Source: Chitinophagales bacterium (GTDB lineage Bacteria > Bacteroidota > Bacteroidia > Chitinophagales > Chitinophagaceae). From it: a stretch of 59,323 bases of DNA. The notes beneath the pieces are model-generated. The model had not been told where the DNA came from. It made no database searches and worked only from the letters and a program-made list of their open reading frames with translations. This document shows, in pieces, positions 47,146-55,758 of this stretch. Every line of letters starts with the position of its first letter. The first letter of the stretch is position 1. Both the position numbers and the translations under genes were made by a program. Location of the stretch: assembly GCA_015655125.1 (NCBI GenBank), contig JAATFP010000005.1, forward strand, positions 1-59,323, read 5' to 3'.

Positions 47146-47184
47146 CTTTCGGGTTGACAACCCCAGGGGTTGTCAACCCGAAAG
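47146..47184. repeat. Perfect 19-bp inverted repeat with one-base centre
   Basis: CTTTCGGGTTGACAACCCC and its exact complement flank a single A. It fills the 81-base gap between the divergent radical SAM (start 47128) and AlkA-like (start 47210) genes, 17 and 25 bases from their starts. It could be an operator, an RNA hairpin in either leader, or a mobile repeat. Confidence 0.8.
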
Positions 47185-47209
47185 CATCTTTTCTTTTTAT
47201 CTTTATGCC

Positions 47210-47809
47210 ATGTCGCATCGCCTTCATCTCAGTAAAGACAAGAAATTCAAAAAAATCCTGGAGCCGCAGCAAGAATATGTGCTTACAAAACGAAATGCTG
47301 TTCACCTGCGATTGTGCGCCTCTGTCATAAGCCAGCAGCTAAGTACAAAAGTTGCTGAAGTAATTTACACACGGTTCCTGGGGCTATTCAAAAAGAAGAT
47401 ACCTTCACCGACCGACATTCTTGCAAAGCCTTTTGATGAACTTCGCTCAACAGGATTATCAAATGCGAAGACAAGATATGTTTTCAATGTTTGTGAATTC
47501 TTCCTTCAAAATAACGTTACGGATTCGATGCTCCATAATATGAAGGAGGAGGAACTGATTGGCTATTTAACCCGGATAAAAGGAATTGGTCGATGGACGG
47601 TAGAGATGATATTAATGTTCACGATGGCTCGGGAAGACGTATTCGCCGTGGATGACCTTGGCATTCAACAGGCCATGACGAAGTTATACAAACTTGATGC
47701 AACAGATAAGAAGGCCCTGAAAACCGCTATGATCAAGCAAGCAGAAAAATGGCGACCGTACAGGACCTATGCATGCAGGTATTTGTGGAACTGGAAAGAT
47801 GGTGAATAG
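47210..47809 (+). CDS. DNA-3-methyladenine glycosylase II-like (HhH-GPD)
   Basis: A 199-residue base-excision enzyme. The ATG at 47210 (MSHRLHLSKDKK) is chosen over an upstream in-frame start because the longer form runs through the palindrome. The helix-hairpin-helix (about 119-143, LTRIKGIGRWTVEMIL) is followed by AREDVFAVDDLG, where D149 is the expected catalytic Asp. The size fits the short AlkA/Mag-type glycosylases without the N-terminal beta domain. It is divergent from the radical SAM gene. Confidence 0.92.
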   Translation: MSHRLHLSKDKKFKKILEPQQEYVLTKRNAVHLRLCASVISQQLSTKVAEVIYTRFLGLFKKKIPSPTDILAKPFDELRSTGLSNAKTRYVFNVCEFFLQNNVTDSMLHNMKEEELIGYLTRIKGIGRWTVEMILMFTMAREDVFAVDDLGIQQAMTKLYKLDATDKKALKTAMIKQAEKWRPYRTYACRYLWNWKDGE

Positions 47810-47818
47810 TGAATGGTT

Positions 47819-47853
47819 AAAAAAAGGCCATCCTTCCGGACAGCCCCTTTTTT
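47819..47853. terminator. Probable bidirectional terminator
   Basis: An A7 run with GG and a CCCC-T7 run enclose the small stem TCC-TTCC-GGA. It lies between the convergent glycosylase gene and the gene ending at 47872. Confidence 0.55.
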
Positions 47854-47871
47854 ATTAAGTTTAGACGTTGA

Positions 47872-48387
47872 TTATTTATAAGAATAAGCAACCCCTTTTT
47901 TAATAGATTGTTTAATGCCGTAGCCATCCGCTTTATCAGCAACCAGCAATACAAACGGTGCGCCCAGTTCAGCCGCATCTTGTTTGATCCGTTTAGTAGC
48001 TTTCTTATCAGCCGAACCAGCCGAGTTATAACTAATCAGACCGGAGGTTTTTCCACTTACATCTTCGCCCTTTTTCAAGCCTATCACAGCGGAAGGGTCG
48101 GTGATGATCTGCACTTTTTCCCAATCATCTTTACCACTGATGTCAATCTTTTCAGAGATATCTTCACTGCGGCCGCTGCCACCATAAGTAATTTTTGCTA
48201 CCGCAAATTTACCAATGGTTTGCTCTGCATCTTCACCAGGAAATTTGTAGATAATGGTCGTTTCACCAACTTTAATAATTTTTACGTCCAGTTTTTCACC
48301 GGAGTGTTTTATCATTTTGTCTGCAGTCTGCGCAAATGATAAAACTGCAAAAAAGCAAGTCAGTACGGACAACATGATTTTCTTCAT
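47872..48387 (-). CDS. Exported hypothetical protein
   Basis: A 171-residue protein with a clear signal peptide (MKKIMLSVLTCFFAVLSFAQ). The first part of the mature chain (KMIKHSGEKLDVKIIKVGET, IIYKFPGEDAEQTIGKFAVAKITY) looks like a small beta-sandwich seen in Bacteroidota exported proteins. The C-terminal part is Lys-rich with GAPFVLLVADKADG. I recognise no family and no catalytic motif. It is transcribed alone, with a terminator shared with the glycosylase gene. Confidence 0.7.
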   Translation of the reverse strand: MKKIMLSVLTCFFAVLSFAQTADKMIKHSGEKLDVKIIKVGETTIIYKFPGEDAEQTIGKFAVAKITYGGSGRSEDISEKIDISGKDDWEKVQIITDPSAVIGLKKGEDVSGKTSGLISYNSAGSADKKATKRIKQDAAELGAPFVLLVADKADGYGIKQSIKKGVAYSYK

Positions 48388-48609
48388 AAACAGTGTTTTT
48401 TTTCAAATATATATGTTTCTTATCGTTTCCGAAAAAAATTTGACCGGAGTCAAAAATTTTCAAAAACAATTAACGCAGGTAAAACGGGGAAATACTCATT
48501 TTTATTGCGTTTAAGATGCCTGAAACGCGGTGGGGACGTTGTTATTATGTGATGGTTATAGTTGAAAATGGCTATGGGCCAATTGGTCGCGGGTTACGGT
48601 TTACGTAAC

Positions 48610-49083
48610 CTACATGTTTATAAACGAAACTATTTCTTCTAAAAACCTTTTGTCTGTCTGATCATAAGCATCCAATTCCGCGCTATCGGCATCCAGCACT
48701 CCAAACACTTCACCCTTGTTGATCAACGGCACAACGATCTCCGACCGCGATAAACTGCTGCATGCAATATGTCCGGGAAATTTTTTCACGTCCGCAACGA
48801 TCATCGTTGCCGCCTTTTCCCAGGCTATGCCACATACGCCGCGGCCCTTTTTAATCCGCGTACAGGCCACCGGCCCCTGGAACGGACCCAATACCAACTC
48901 ATCTTTCCTCACCAGATAAAATCCAACCCACAGCCAACCGAACTGCTCCTTCAGCGCACTTGCAATGTTTGCCAGATTTGCAATCAGATCGGTTTCGCCT
49001 TCCAGCAAACCTTTTATCTGCGGGATCAGCTCGCGGTACTGCTCTTCTTTCGTGCCTTTGATAATTGTCAGATCTTCCGCCAT
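48610..49083 (-). CDS. msrC: Free methionine-(R)-sulfoxide reductase (GAF domain)
   Basis: A 157-residue single-GAF-domain enzyme that reduces free methionine-R-sulfoxide. The three catalytic-site cysteines are C74, C84 and C108, spaced 10 and 24 as in E. coli fRMsr (84, 94, 118). Core segments GWLWVGFYLV and KGEVFGVLDADS are typical. It follows recX by a gap carrying a long inverted repeat, with both genes on the minus strand. Confidence 0.92.
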   Translation of the reverse strand: MAEDLTIIKGTKEEQYRELIPQIKGLLEGETDLIANLANIASALKEQFGWLWVGFYLVRKDELVLGPFQGPVACTRIKKGRGVCGIAWEKAATMIVADVKKFPGHIACSSLSRSEIVVPLINKGEVFGVLDADSAELDAYDQTDKRFLEEIVSFINM

Positions 49084-49110
49084 TGGGCAAAGTTAATAAG
49101 TTTGGTGCTT

Positions 49111-49171
49111 GAGTTCAGTGTTTAGAGATTAGTGCCGGCCTTCTCACCACTAATCTCTAAACACTGAACTC
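49111..49171. repeat. 24-bp perfect inverted repeat between recX and msrC
   Basis: The arm 49111-49134 (GAGTTCAGTGTTTAGAGATT and on) is the exact complement of 49148-49171, with a 13-base loop CCGGCCTTCTCAC. The right arm overlaps the recX stop codon. The transcript would form a very stable hairpin, but no T-run follows. Confidence 0.75.
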
Positions 49172-49637
49172 ACAGTTGTTTTAAAAAGTTACTGATCATA
49201 GTATGTTCGAACCCTTTCTGTAACAAAAACTGTTGTATTTTACTTTTCTTCACGAATATGTTCTTTTCGCTCTTCTGTGTTGCCAGTTTTGCGTTGGCCA
49301 GTTTGTTGAATGTTTTTTCATAATCTTCCGCTTCAATACCGGCAATGGCTTTCCGGATATTGTATTCGCTCACCCCGCGCAGCTTTAACTCGTATCTGAT
49401 CTTGGTTTTGCCCCATTGCTTGATCCGGAAACGACCACCGGCGAACGCAATGGCAAATCTTTCTTCGTTCAGATAATTTTCTTCGATGAGCTGCGACAAC
49501 ACTTCTTCAACTTCATATTTATACAACCCAAAAGAATACAGCTTTTCTTTTACTTCCTTGTGGCTTCGTTCCTGGTAAGCACAATAATGTTTTATTTTTT
49601 GAATGGCTTTTTCGGTGCCGATATTGAGCGCGCGCAT
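49170..49637 (-). CDS. recX: RecX-family regulator of RecA
   Basis: A 155-residue helical protein that in known cases binds RecA filaments and limits their activity. The three-helix repeats characteristic of RecX are visible: AIQKIKHYCAYQERSHKEVKEKL, then LIEENYLNEERFAIAFAGGRFRIKQWGKTKI, then LKLRGVSEYNIRKAI. Length is normal. recA is not in the window. It may be co-transcribed with msrC. Confidence 0.9.
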   Translation of the reverse strand: MRALNIGTEKAIQKIKHYCAYQERSHKEVKEKLYSFGLYKYEVEEVLSQLIEENYLNEERFAIAFAGGRFRIKQWGKTKIRYELKLRGVSEYNIRKAIAGIEAEDYEKTFNKLANAKLATQKSEKNIFVKKSKIQQFLLQKGFEHTMISNFLKQL

Positions 49638-49798
49638 TTGGTAAATGGTGAATGATCAATAGAGAACCCTTTAAAACGTGTATTTCCCGGGTTGCATCAA
49701 TAATTATTAAAATTAAGCAGTTATTATCACAGCTTTTTAAAAGTAGCGGCGGAAAAACACATAATCTGTGATTATTTCGCCATTGACCATTCACTATT
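49630..49798. repeat. Gap before dnaN with two copies of the GGTGAATAGTGAATGG-type repeat
   Basis: GGTAAATGGTGAATGATCAATAG at about 49638-49660 and, inverted, CCATTGACCATTCACTATTCACC at about 49779-49801. Both resemble the copies at 19863 and 22852. The rest of the gap is AT-rich and should hold the promoters of the divergent recX and dnaN. Confidence 0.5.
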
Positions 49799-49867
49799 CA
49801 CCAAAAACATTAATATTGTTTTCCTTGCGGCATTCTTTTATCTTTGATTTTTTAACAACCAACTCAT

Positions 49868-50983
49868 ATGAAGTTTATCGTTTCTTCTTCGGCTTTGCTG
49901 AAACAACTGCAACAGATTAGCGGCGTTATTAATGCCAATACCGTTTTGCCGATATTGGAAGATTTTTTGTTTGAAATTGAAAAAAACAAGCTTACCGTTG
50001 TGGCAACAGACCTGGAAACGGTGATGAAAGTTCATCTCGACATCGAAGCAAAGGACAGCGGAAAAGTTTGTATTCCCGCAAAGATCCTGCTAGATTCTCT
50101 CAAAAATATTGCGGAGCAACCGCTCACTTTCAACATCGATAAGAACTTCGGCGTTGAGATCACCAGCGACAACGGCAAGTACAAAGTGATGGGCGAAAAT
50201 CCCGATAATTTTCCAAAGGAGCCTGCAGCAGACGATGCCAACAGTTTTACGATGACATCCGCCTCTTTGGTAACAGCCATCAACAAAACCATCTTCGCCG
50301 TAAGCAACGATGATCTTCGTCCGGCTATGACAGGTGTGTTTTTTGAACTGGACAAAAAAGGCATCAGCTTCGTGGCAACAGATGCTCACCGTTTGGTAAA
50401 ATTTACGCGCACAGATGTTGTTTGTCCGCAAAAAGATTCATTCATCGTTCCTAAAAAGCCACTCAATCTTTTAAAAAGTGCGTTGCCGGATAATGAAGAC
50501 GAGCTGAATATTTCTTATAACAGCAATCATTTATTTGTAAAGCATGGCGGAACAGAATTGGTTTGTCGCCTGATAGATGCGCGTTTCCCGGATTATAAAG
50601 TGGTAATTCCTGTAGACAATCCTTACAAAATGACCGTGAGCCGGGGTGATTTTCAAAGTGCCCTTCGCCGTGTGAGTGTATTTAGCAATAAAAGTACAAA
50701 CCAGGTTGCATTGAGCATCAGCGGAAGCGAATTGCAGCTTGCATCACAGGACGTGGATTTTAGTTTTGAAGGAAACGAACGCATGGCTTGCCAATATGAT
50801 GGCGAAGATCTGCAGATCGCATTCAACGCGAAATTCCTGATTGAAATGTTGAATGGTGCAAGTACCGACGAAGTGGTTATGGAACTAAGTACACCAACAA
50901 AGGCCGGGATCATCAAACCAAGCGAGCAGGAAGAAAATGAAGAACTGCTGATGCTGGTGATGCCGTTGATGCTAAATAATTAA
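49868..50983 (+). CDS. dnaN: DNA polymerase III beta sliding clamp
   Basis: A 371-residue three-domain clamp that holds the replicative polymerase on DNA. The N-terminal MKFIVSSSALLKQLQQISGVIN, the central KKGISFVATDAHRLVKF and the C-terminal LLMLVMPLMLN are standard. Length and domain repeats are normal. It is a single-gene unit with a strong terminator behind it. dnaA and recF are not adjacent, which is common in Bacteroidota. Confidence 0.97.
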   Translation: MKFIVSSSALLKQLQQISGVINANTVLPILEDFLFEIEKNKLTVVATDLETVMKVHLDIEAKDSGKVCIPAKILLDSLKNIAEQPLTFNIDKNFGVEITSDNGKYKVMGENPDNFPKEPAADDANSFTMTSASLVTAINKTIFAVSNDDLRPAMTGVFFELDKKGISFVATDAHRLVKFTRTDVVCPQKDSFIVPKKPLNLLKSALPDNEDELNISYNSNHLFVKHGGTELVCRLIDARFPDYKVVIPVDNPYKMTVSRGDFQSALRRVSVFSNKSTNQVALSISGSELQLASQDVDFSFEGNERMACQYDGEDLQIAFNAKFLIEMLNGASTDEVVMELSTPTKAGIIKPSEQEENEELLMLVMPLMLNN

Positions 50984-51028
50984 AAATTACGAATTTTTTA
51001 TTGTTGCAATAATGTGTTTATAGTCAAA

Positions 51029-51060
51029 CGAGTCCCGATATAATCGGGACTCGTTTTTTA
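51029..51060 (+). terminator. Terminator of dnaN
   Basis: CGAGTCCCGAT and ATCGGGACTCG pair around a three-base loop and are followed by TTTTTTT. Confidence 0.9.
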
Positions 51061-51137
51061 TCAATCAACTTGTAATTAAAATACCGGCGATCTTGCATCG
51101 CTAAAAAATTATTCTCAATTATTAATTCTTAATTGAT

Positions 51138-51554
51138 TTAGTACTTCAATTGGTTAACAACAACGTCGTCAACAATTTTTGTTACTTTGTTGATCCTGTA
51201 TAGTTGTTTTGATTTAGTTTTTGGAGAATATACGTAAAGGTTGAGGTTGATCTCTGTTTCTGTAGTTTCCAACTGGATTTTTTTGGTGAAAGACGTTTCA
51301 GAAACTTTCTGTGTGTACAACACATCACCGTCCGCATTTTCCAAAGAGATAATCAGGTTGTCTGCAGCAGCATTTTTTACGTCGATCTGGAAGATCGGCT
51401 GTGCATTTACAGTACCGAGATACTGTACTGCCACCGGTTTGTCCGAACTGTCTTCACCGTTGCCGGCAACAGCTACATTAGATACTGATAATAACGCGAT
51501 CGCAGCGAAGGCGATGGCAAATAAACGGGGGTTTTTAACAATAGTTGCTTTCAT
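51138..51554 (-). CDS. Exported hypothetical protein, Chitinophagaceae type
   Basis: A 138-residue protein. The ATG at 51554 (MKATIVKNPRLFAIAFAAIA) is chosen since it opens a signal peptide cleaved near AVAG. The mature part has a beta-sandwich feel: PIFQIDVKNAAADNLIISLENADGD, then VSETSFTKKIQLE and a final IVDDVVVNQLKY. It resembles small exported proteins that occur in several copies in Chitinophagaceae genomes, with no known role. No lipobox or enzyme motif is visible. Confidence 0.65.
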   Translation of the reverse strand: MKATIVKNPRLFAIAFAAIALLSVSNVAVAGNGEDSSDKPVAVQYLGTVNAQPIFQIDVKNAAADNLIISLENADGDVLYTQKVSETSFTKKIQLETTETEINLNLYVYSPKTKSKQLYRINKVTKIVDDVVVNQLKY

Positions 51555-51927
51555 AAATTTAATTTTTTTATGGTTAAATAAAATAATATTAATTTTTATT
51601 TCTACAGAAAGCAATCGAAGGATATGCTCAGATGGTGGGCAAAAGAAGAGGCGTTAACTGAAGTAAAATCTTAACAAGAAACTGTTTCTTTACTTTGATA
51701 GAACAAATGTACAGCGGGATTTTGCAGCATGCAATACAAGTTTTTTGCGTGTTTATTACGGCGAAATAGTTTATTATTTTCTGAAACCCTTTCCTGCAGT
51801 GGATTTCATCGTTTTGCAAAACGGATGCCCAAGCGAAAAAAATAATCTGGCATTAACAATTACACAACATAGTGAATGGCCAATGCCCGGATATTTAAAA
51901 AGTTGGGGCAAGATCAAGTTGGCGGTT
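51555..51927. other. Gene-free gap of 373 bases
   Basis: The region should contain the promoter of the exported hypothetical gene. One plus-strand open frame of 64 codons (51745-51939) overlaps the GH5 gene end, lacks family resemblance and is treated as chance. No strong repeat was found. Confidence 0.45.
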
Positions 51928-53214
51928 CTACTTTTTTAACTTCGTTATATACATCGAAATAATGTTCCAGGTACTGCTGTCGGTATCGAATACGGAATTG
52001 AGTCCTTGTTCTTCTACCGGGGGATCGCCCAGCAAATCATCGCCGGCGGACCATAATACTTGCTTGCCCGATGGGCGGCCAGCTCCGCCAAATGCCCAGA
52101 AGTTGGCACCGCAGATCACACCATTTTGTTGAACACTGCGGCGCAATATTTCAAAAACGAAACCATAATATTGATCGCGGCTATTGGTAGATCCATCTGC
52201 AGAAAATAACTGTTCATCTCTTGGCAAACCAAACTCTTCTATCACAAGTGGCTTGTCGATCTTTTCCATCGCAGTCACATGACGTTGTATAAACTTTTTT
52301 GTGTTACTGTAAATGGTATCGGCACTTTTCGCAATGCTGGTGTCGTTGAACCAGCCCCAATTCTTTGGCCAGATATGTATTGTTGCATAATCAATATTTT
52401 TATTGGAATGGATAAATGAAAAATACCTCATTCCTTCTGTTCCTATATCGCCTTCGGTACCGGTTGTTACAAGATGGTTTTTATCCAGGCTTTTTATCAA
52501 TCTTGCGGATGCGCCGATCCATTCGAGGTATGCAGGAACAGCAGCCGGTCGCATGGGTCGCGGCTCATTCGCCAGTTCCCAGGCCATGATGGCCACATCA
52601 TCTTTGTATTTTTTATGTGTGATTGTATTTGTGCGTAACACTATTTTTTTTACCACTTCGTATTGCTGGTCAATACACGCTTTGCAGTTGTAAAACCTGC
52701 TGGTGTAATCGCGTTGCTCATCCCATGTCAACCGCTTTCGCATGATGCTGTCTGGAAACTGGCCGTTCCAATTTAGGTATTGCAAAAAGCCGCCGCTCCA
52801 TTCCCAGTTGTTGGATAAATAGATCACCGCCTTCATGCTTCGTTTTCCCATTTCTGACAGCAGGTAATCAAGTCCGGCCAAAAGTTCCTCTTTGTAAATT
52901 CGTTTCTGAGGTTGAAATGCCGGCCACACACGCGGAACTCCGCTTATCAATCCTTCACCTTCTGCAACGGCAAGTACGCGCAGGTTGTTAATACCTTTAG
53001 AAACCAAAAAATCAAGTTCCTTTTTAACTCGTATTTGGCCTTCCTGAGTCGTACCCAGCAAACCACCGAACCAGTAATTGGCTCCAATGTAGTTGTATTG
53101 CTTTTGTTGAATAAAAAATTGGTGTCCCTGTTTCACCACAAACGACGACGGTTGCGCAAACGTGCCGTAGGCAATGGCTGAAAGAAATATAAAAGTCAGT
53201 AAGCATTTCGGCAT
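51928..53214 (-). CDS. GH5 mannanase-like glycoside hydrolase, exported
   Basis: A 428-residue enzyme with a signal peptide (about 1-20, ending TFAQ). The barrel carries acid/base E217 in MAWELANEPRP and nucleophile E327 in LVIEEFGLPRD. The pattern YNYIGANYWFGG at the start and WELANEPR are features of beta-mannanases (GH5 subfamily 7-like). Activity on mannan is inferred from these motifs. It lies 14 kb from the PUL with no SusCD nearby, so it is an orphan enzyme. A terminator of the next gene separates it from acyl-CoA dehydrogenase. Confidence 0.85.
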   Translation of the reverse strand: MPKCLLTFIFLSAIAYGTFAQPSSFVVKQGHQFFIQQKQYNYIGANYWFGGLLGTTQEGQIRVKKELDFLVSKGINNLRVLAVAEGEGLISGVPRVWPAFQPQKRIYKEELLAGLDYLLSEMGKRSMKAVIYLSNNWEWSGGFLQYLNWNGQFPDSIMRKRLTWDEQRDYTSRFYNCKACIDQQYEVVKKIVLRTNTITHKKYKDDVAIMAWELANEPRPMRPAAVPAYLEWIGASARLIKSLDKNHLVTTGTEGDIGTEGMRYFSFIHSNKNIDYATIHIWPKNWGWFNDTSIAKSADTIYSNTKKFIQRHVTAMEKIDKPLVIEEFGLPRDEQLFSADGSTNSRDQYYGFVFEILRRSVQQNGVICGANFWAFGGAGRPSGKQVLWSAGDDLLGDPPVEEQGLNSVFDTDSSTWNIISMYITKLKK

Positions 53215-53316
53215 GGCGATCTGTTTTCTTTAATAAAGAAAAAATACGTAAAAAGGTTGACTACCCTACAATTTCCGTGAAAATTTATGAGCGGTTAAAA
53301 AAATTGTCAGCCCTGA

Positions 53317-53350
53317 AATAAAAAGCGGCGCATAAATTATGCGCCGCTTT
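53317..53350 (-). terminator. Terminator of the acyl-CoA dehydrogenase gene
   Basis: On the minus strand AAAGCGGCGCATAA pairs with TTATGCGCCGCTTT and runs into TTTATTTC, 19 bp past the stop. Confidence 0.85.
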
Positions 53351-53368
53351 GTTTACCAGACTTTGTAA

Positions 53369-55162
53369 TTACAAATAATATTTATTTTCTGCAATCAGCT
53401 TATCTGCAATTCTTCTCCTTGCATCTTTGCTGTTGAACGGTGCGGCTTTCGTAAATCGTTTCAGGCCAAGCAACATCATTCTTTGTTCATCGCCTTCGGC
53501 AAATGCGTTGATGGCTTCTTTACCCGATTTGTTCACTTTGTCAACGGCATCATTCAAATAGCAACGCATGATGTCTGTTTGAATAGCCGCAGCTTCTGCT
53601 CCTTTATCCGCCAGTTTTATTACGCGAAGCAATGCACTTTCTGCATGAAACACCTGGATAGCCATATCTGCAATATTCATCAGTATTTCCTGTTCGTTGC
53701 TAAGGCTCATCATTAATTTCTGAACAGCGGCACCGGCGGTCATCAAAATCGCTTTTTTCATATTCACAATCGTTTTCAATTCAGCGGCAAATGCTCCTTC
53801 GTCTTCCGAACCAAAATCAGGGATGCTCATCAATTCTTTTGATACTTTCATTGCCGGCCCCATCAGGTCGAGTTTTCCCTTCATGGCACGTTTAAGCATC
53901 ATATCCACGGTGAGCAATCGATTGATCTCATTCGTTCCTTCATAGATCCGGTTGATACGGCTGTCGCGGTAAGCGCGGCTGATCATATACTCATCACTGA
54001 ACCCGTTTCCGCCGTGTACCTGCACACCTTCATCCACGATGAAGTCGAGCACTTCACTTCCATCTACTTTCAACATGGCACATTCGATCGCATATTCTTC
54101 CGCAGCGCCAAGCAGGGCCTCGTTGAAGGGCTTGCCTTCCGCCTGAAGTTCTACTTCCTTATCGTCGATCCATTTGCTGGTGCGGTACAATGCACTTTCG
54201 CCCACCCAGATACGAATGGCTCCTTCAGCTAATTTATGTTTGATGGCCCCGAAATTAGCAATCGCAGTTTTAAATTGTTCGCGCGTATTGGCATACTCAA
54301 CTGTAGTCGTGAGGGCCATTTTTGCACCGCCCAAAGCGGCTGCGCATAGTTTCAAACGGCCGATATTTAAGATGTTGAAGGCAATCACATGTCCGCGGCC
54401 AACTTCGCCCTGTAAATTTTCCACCGGCACCTTGCAATCCTGGAAATAAAGCTGCACCGTTGATGAACCCTTGATTCCCATCTTGTGCTCTTCAGGGCCT
54501 TGCGTGAATCCTTCAAAACCGCGTTCCACAATGAAACCGGTGAATTTGTCGCCATCTACTTTTGCAAAAACTGTATATACATCGGCAAAACCGCCGTTGG
54601 TGATCCAGCATTTTTGGCCGTTGAGGATATAATGCTTTCCATCTTCACTCAATACAGCCGTACTTTTTGCGCCGAGGGCGTCGCTGCCACTGTTGGGTTC
54701 CGTTAAACCATAAGCGCCTTTCCATTCGCCGGTGGCCAGTTTTGGAATGTATTTTTTCTTTTGTTCTTCCGTACCAAAATATAAGATCGGCAAGGTTCCA
54801 ATGCCGGTATGCGCAGCAACAGCCACGCTGAAAGAATAACCGCCACCGAGGCCTTCGTTCACCAAAGTAGAGGTAATAAAATCTTTGCCGAGCCCATTCA
54901 GCTCCTCCGGAATTGAAGCGCCCAGAAGCCCTTGCTCCCCTGCTTTTACCATCAGGGACGGCATTAGACCCGGTTCCATCTTATCGATGCGGTCAATCAC
55001 GGGAAGCACTTCGGTATTTAAAAACTGCAGGCACATTTCTTTTACCATCTGCTGCTCTTCGTTAAAATCCTCGGGAGTGTACGTTTCAAAAGCATTACTT
55101 TCTTTGATCAGCCATTCGCCGCCTTTGAGCAAATTTGCTGTGGTGGGTGTTGTTGCGCTCAT
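53369..55162 (-). CDS. Acyl-CoA dehydrogenase with C-terminal extension
   Basis: A 597-residue FAD enzyme of fatty-acid or amino-acid oxidation. The ATG at 55162 (MSATTPTTANLLKGG) is chosen over an in-frame start eight codons upstream. The core acyl-CoA dehydrogenase domains cover about 40-420: LTEPNSGSDA, GQKCWITNGGFADVYTVFAKV, YANTREQF and QVHGGNGFSDEY with IYEGTNEINR. A helical extension of about 170 residues follows, as in the ACAD9/VLCAD-like and FadE-like long forms. The 14-base tandem repeat and the marR-type gene lie upstream; regulation by that gene is possible. Confidence 0.93.
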   Translation of the reverse strand: MSATTPTTANLLKGGEWLIKESNAFETYTPEDFNEEQQMVKEMCLQFLNTEVLPVIDRIDKMEPGLMPSLMVKAGEQGLLGASIPEELNGLGKDFITSTLVNEGLGGGYSFSVAVAAHTGIGTLPILYFGTEEQKKKYIPKLATGEWKGAYGLTEPNSGSDALGAKSTAVLSEDGKHYILNGQKCWITNGGFADVYTVFAKVDGDKFTGFIVERGFEGFTQGPEEHKMGIKGSSTVQLYFQDCKVPVENLQGEVGRGHVIAFNILNIGRLKLCAAALGGAKMALTTTVEYANTREQFKTAIANFGAIKHKLAEGAIRIWVGESALYRTSKWIDDKEVELQAEGKPFNEALLGAAEEYAIECAMLKVDGSEVLDFIVDEGVQVHGGNGFSDEYMISRAYRDSRINRIYEGTNEINRLLTVDMMLKRAMKGKLDLMGPAMKVSKELMSIPDFGSEDEGAFAAELKTIVNMKKAILMTAGAAVQKLMMSLSNEQEILMNIADMAIQVFHAESALLRVIKLADKGAEAAAIQTDIMRCYLNDAVDKVNKSGKEAINAFAEGDEQRMMLLGLKRFTKAAPFNSKDARRRIADKLIAENKYYL

Positions 55163-55176
55163 TTTATTGTAGTTTA

Positions 55177-55221
55177 AAAAGTTCAAGGTTCATGGTTCAA
55201 GGTTCATGGTTGAACGTTGAA
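55177..55221. repeat. Tandem 14-base repeat
   Basis: GTTCAAGGTTCATG occurs twice in direct tandem and is followed by GTTGAACGTTGAAC, which pairs with the GTTCAA parts. It lies between acyl-CoA dehydrogenase and the MarR-type gene. Confidence 0.65.
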
Positions 55222-55662
55222 CTATTTTAGATTTTCGTACACCATCTGCAAAACCTCTTTCGCTATTTCTATCTGACCGTGGGTTACGCCTACCAATGCT
55301 TCGTTTAACGTCTGGTTGGCGAGGTCCATCAATTTGTCTTGCAATTGCTTCGCCTCCGGTGTGAGATAGATCATATTGATACGACGATCATCGGTGCTGG
55401 CAACCCTTTTCACAAGGTCCAGCTTTTCCAGGTTGTCAACCAATCTTGTAATGCTCGGCTTATCGCGAAATGATGCTTCACACAGTTGCTGCTGACTGAT
55501 TCCGTCTTCCTTCCACAAATGATACAACAGGCTCCACTGCTCAATCGTGATATCTACACCATTCTCCCTGAAATTTTTTTGCAGGCGACGGGCGATAGCC
55601 GTACTTGCCTTCCCTGTAATAAAACTGTATAGCTCGCCTTTTCTAAATTGGTTGTTTGGCAT
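55222..55662 (-). CDS. MarR-family transcriptional regulator
   Basis: A 146-residue winged-helix repressor type. The ATG at 55662 (MPNNQFRKGELYSF) fits the family start; earlier in-frame starts add an atypical hydrophobic stretch. The DNA-binding part shows ITIEQWSLLYHLWKEDGISQQQLCEAS and the wing RVASTDDRRINMIYLT, with dimer helices at both ends. It is upstream of, and on the same strand as, acyl-CoA dehydrogenase, and divergent from a GT2 gene; either could be a target. Confidence 0.92.
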   Translation of the reverse strand: MPNNQFRKGELYSFITGKASTAIARRLQKNFRENGVDITIEQWSLLYHLWKEDGISQQQLCEASFRDKPSITRLVDNLEKLDLVKRVASTDDRRINMIYLTPEAKQLQDKLMDLANQTLNEALVGVTHGQIEIAKEVLQMVYENLK

Positions 55663-55758
55663 ATAGTTGTTTATGCAACCACTAAGATAAACATTCATTT
55701 TAATTATCAAAATTTTATTTTTGCAGGGTAGCAGGAGCGTCAAGCCAGGCCAAAATTT

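Noticed and set aside
51745..51939. 64-codon plus-strand open frame in the gap before GH5
   Set aside because: It overlaps the end of a real gene and has no family resemblance or signal peptide.
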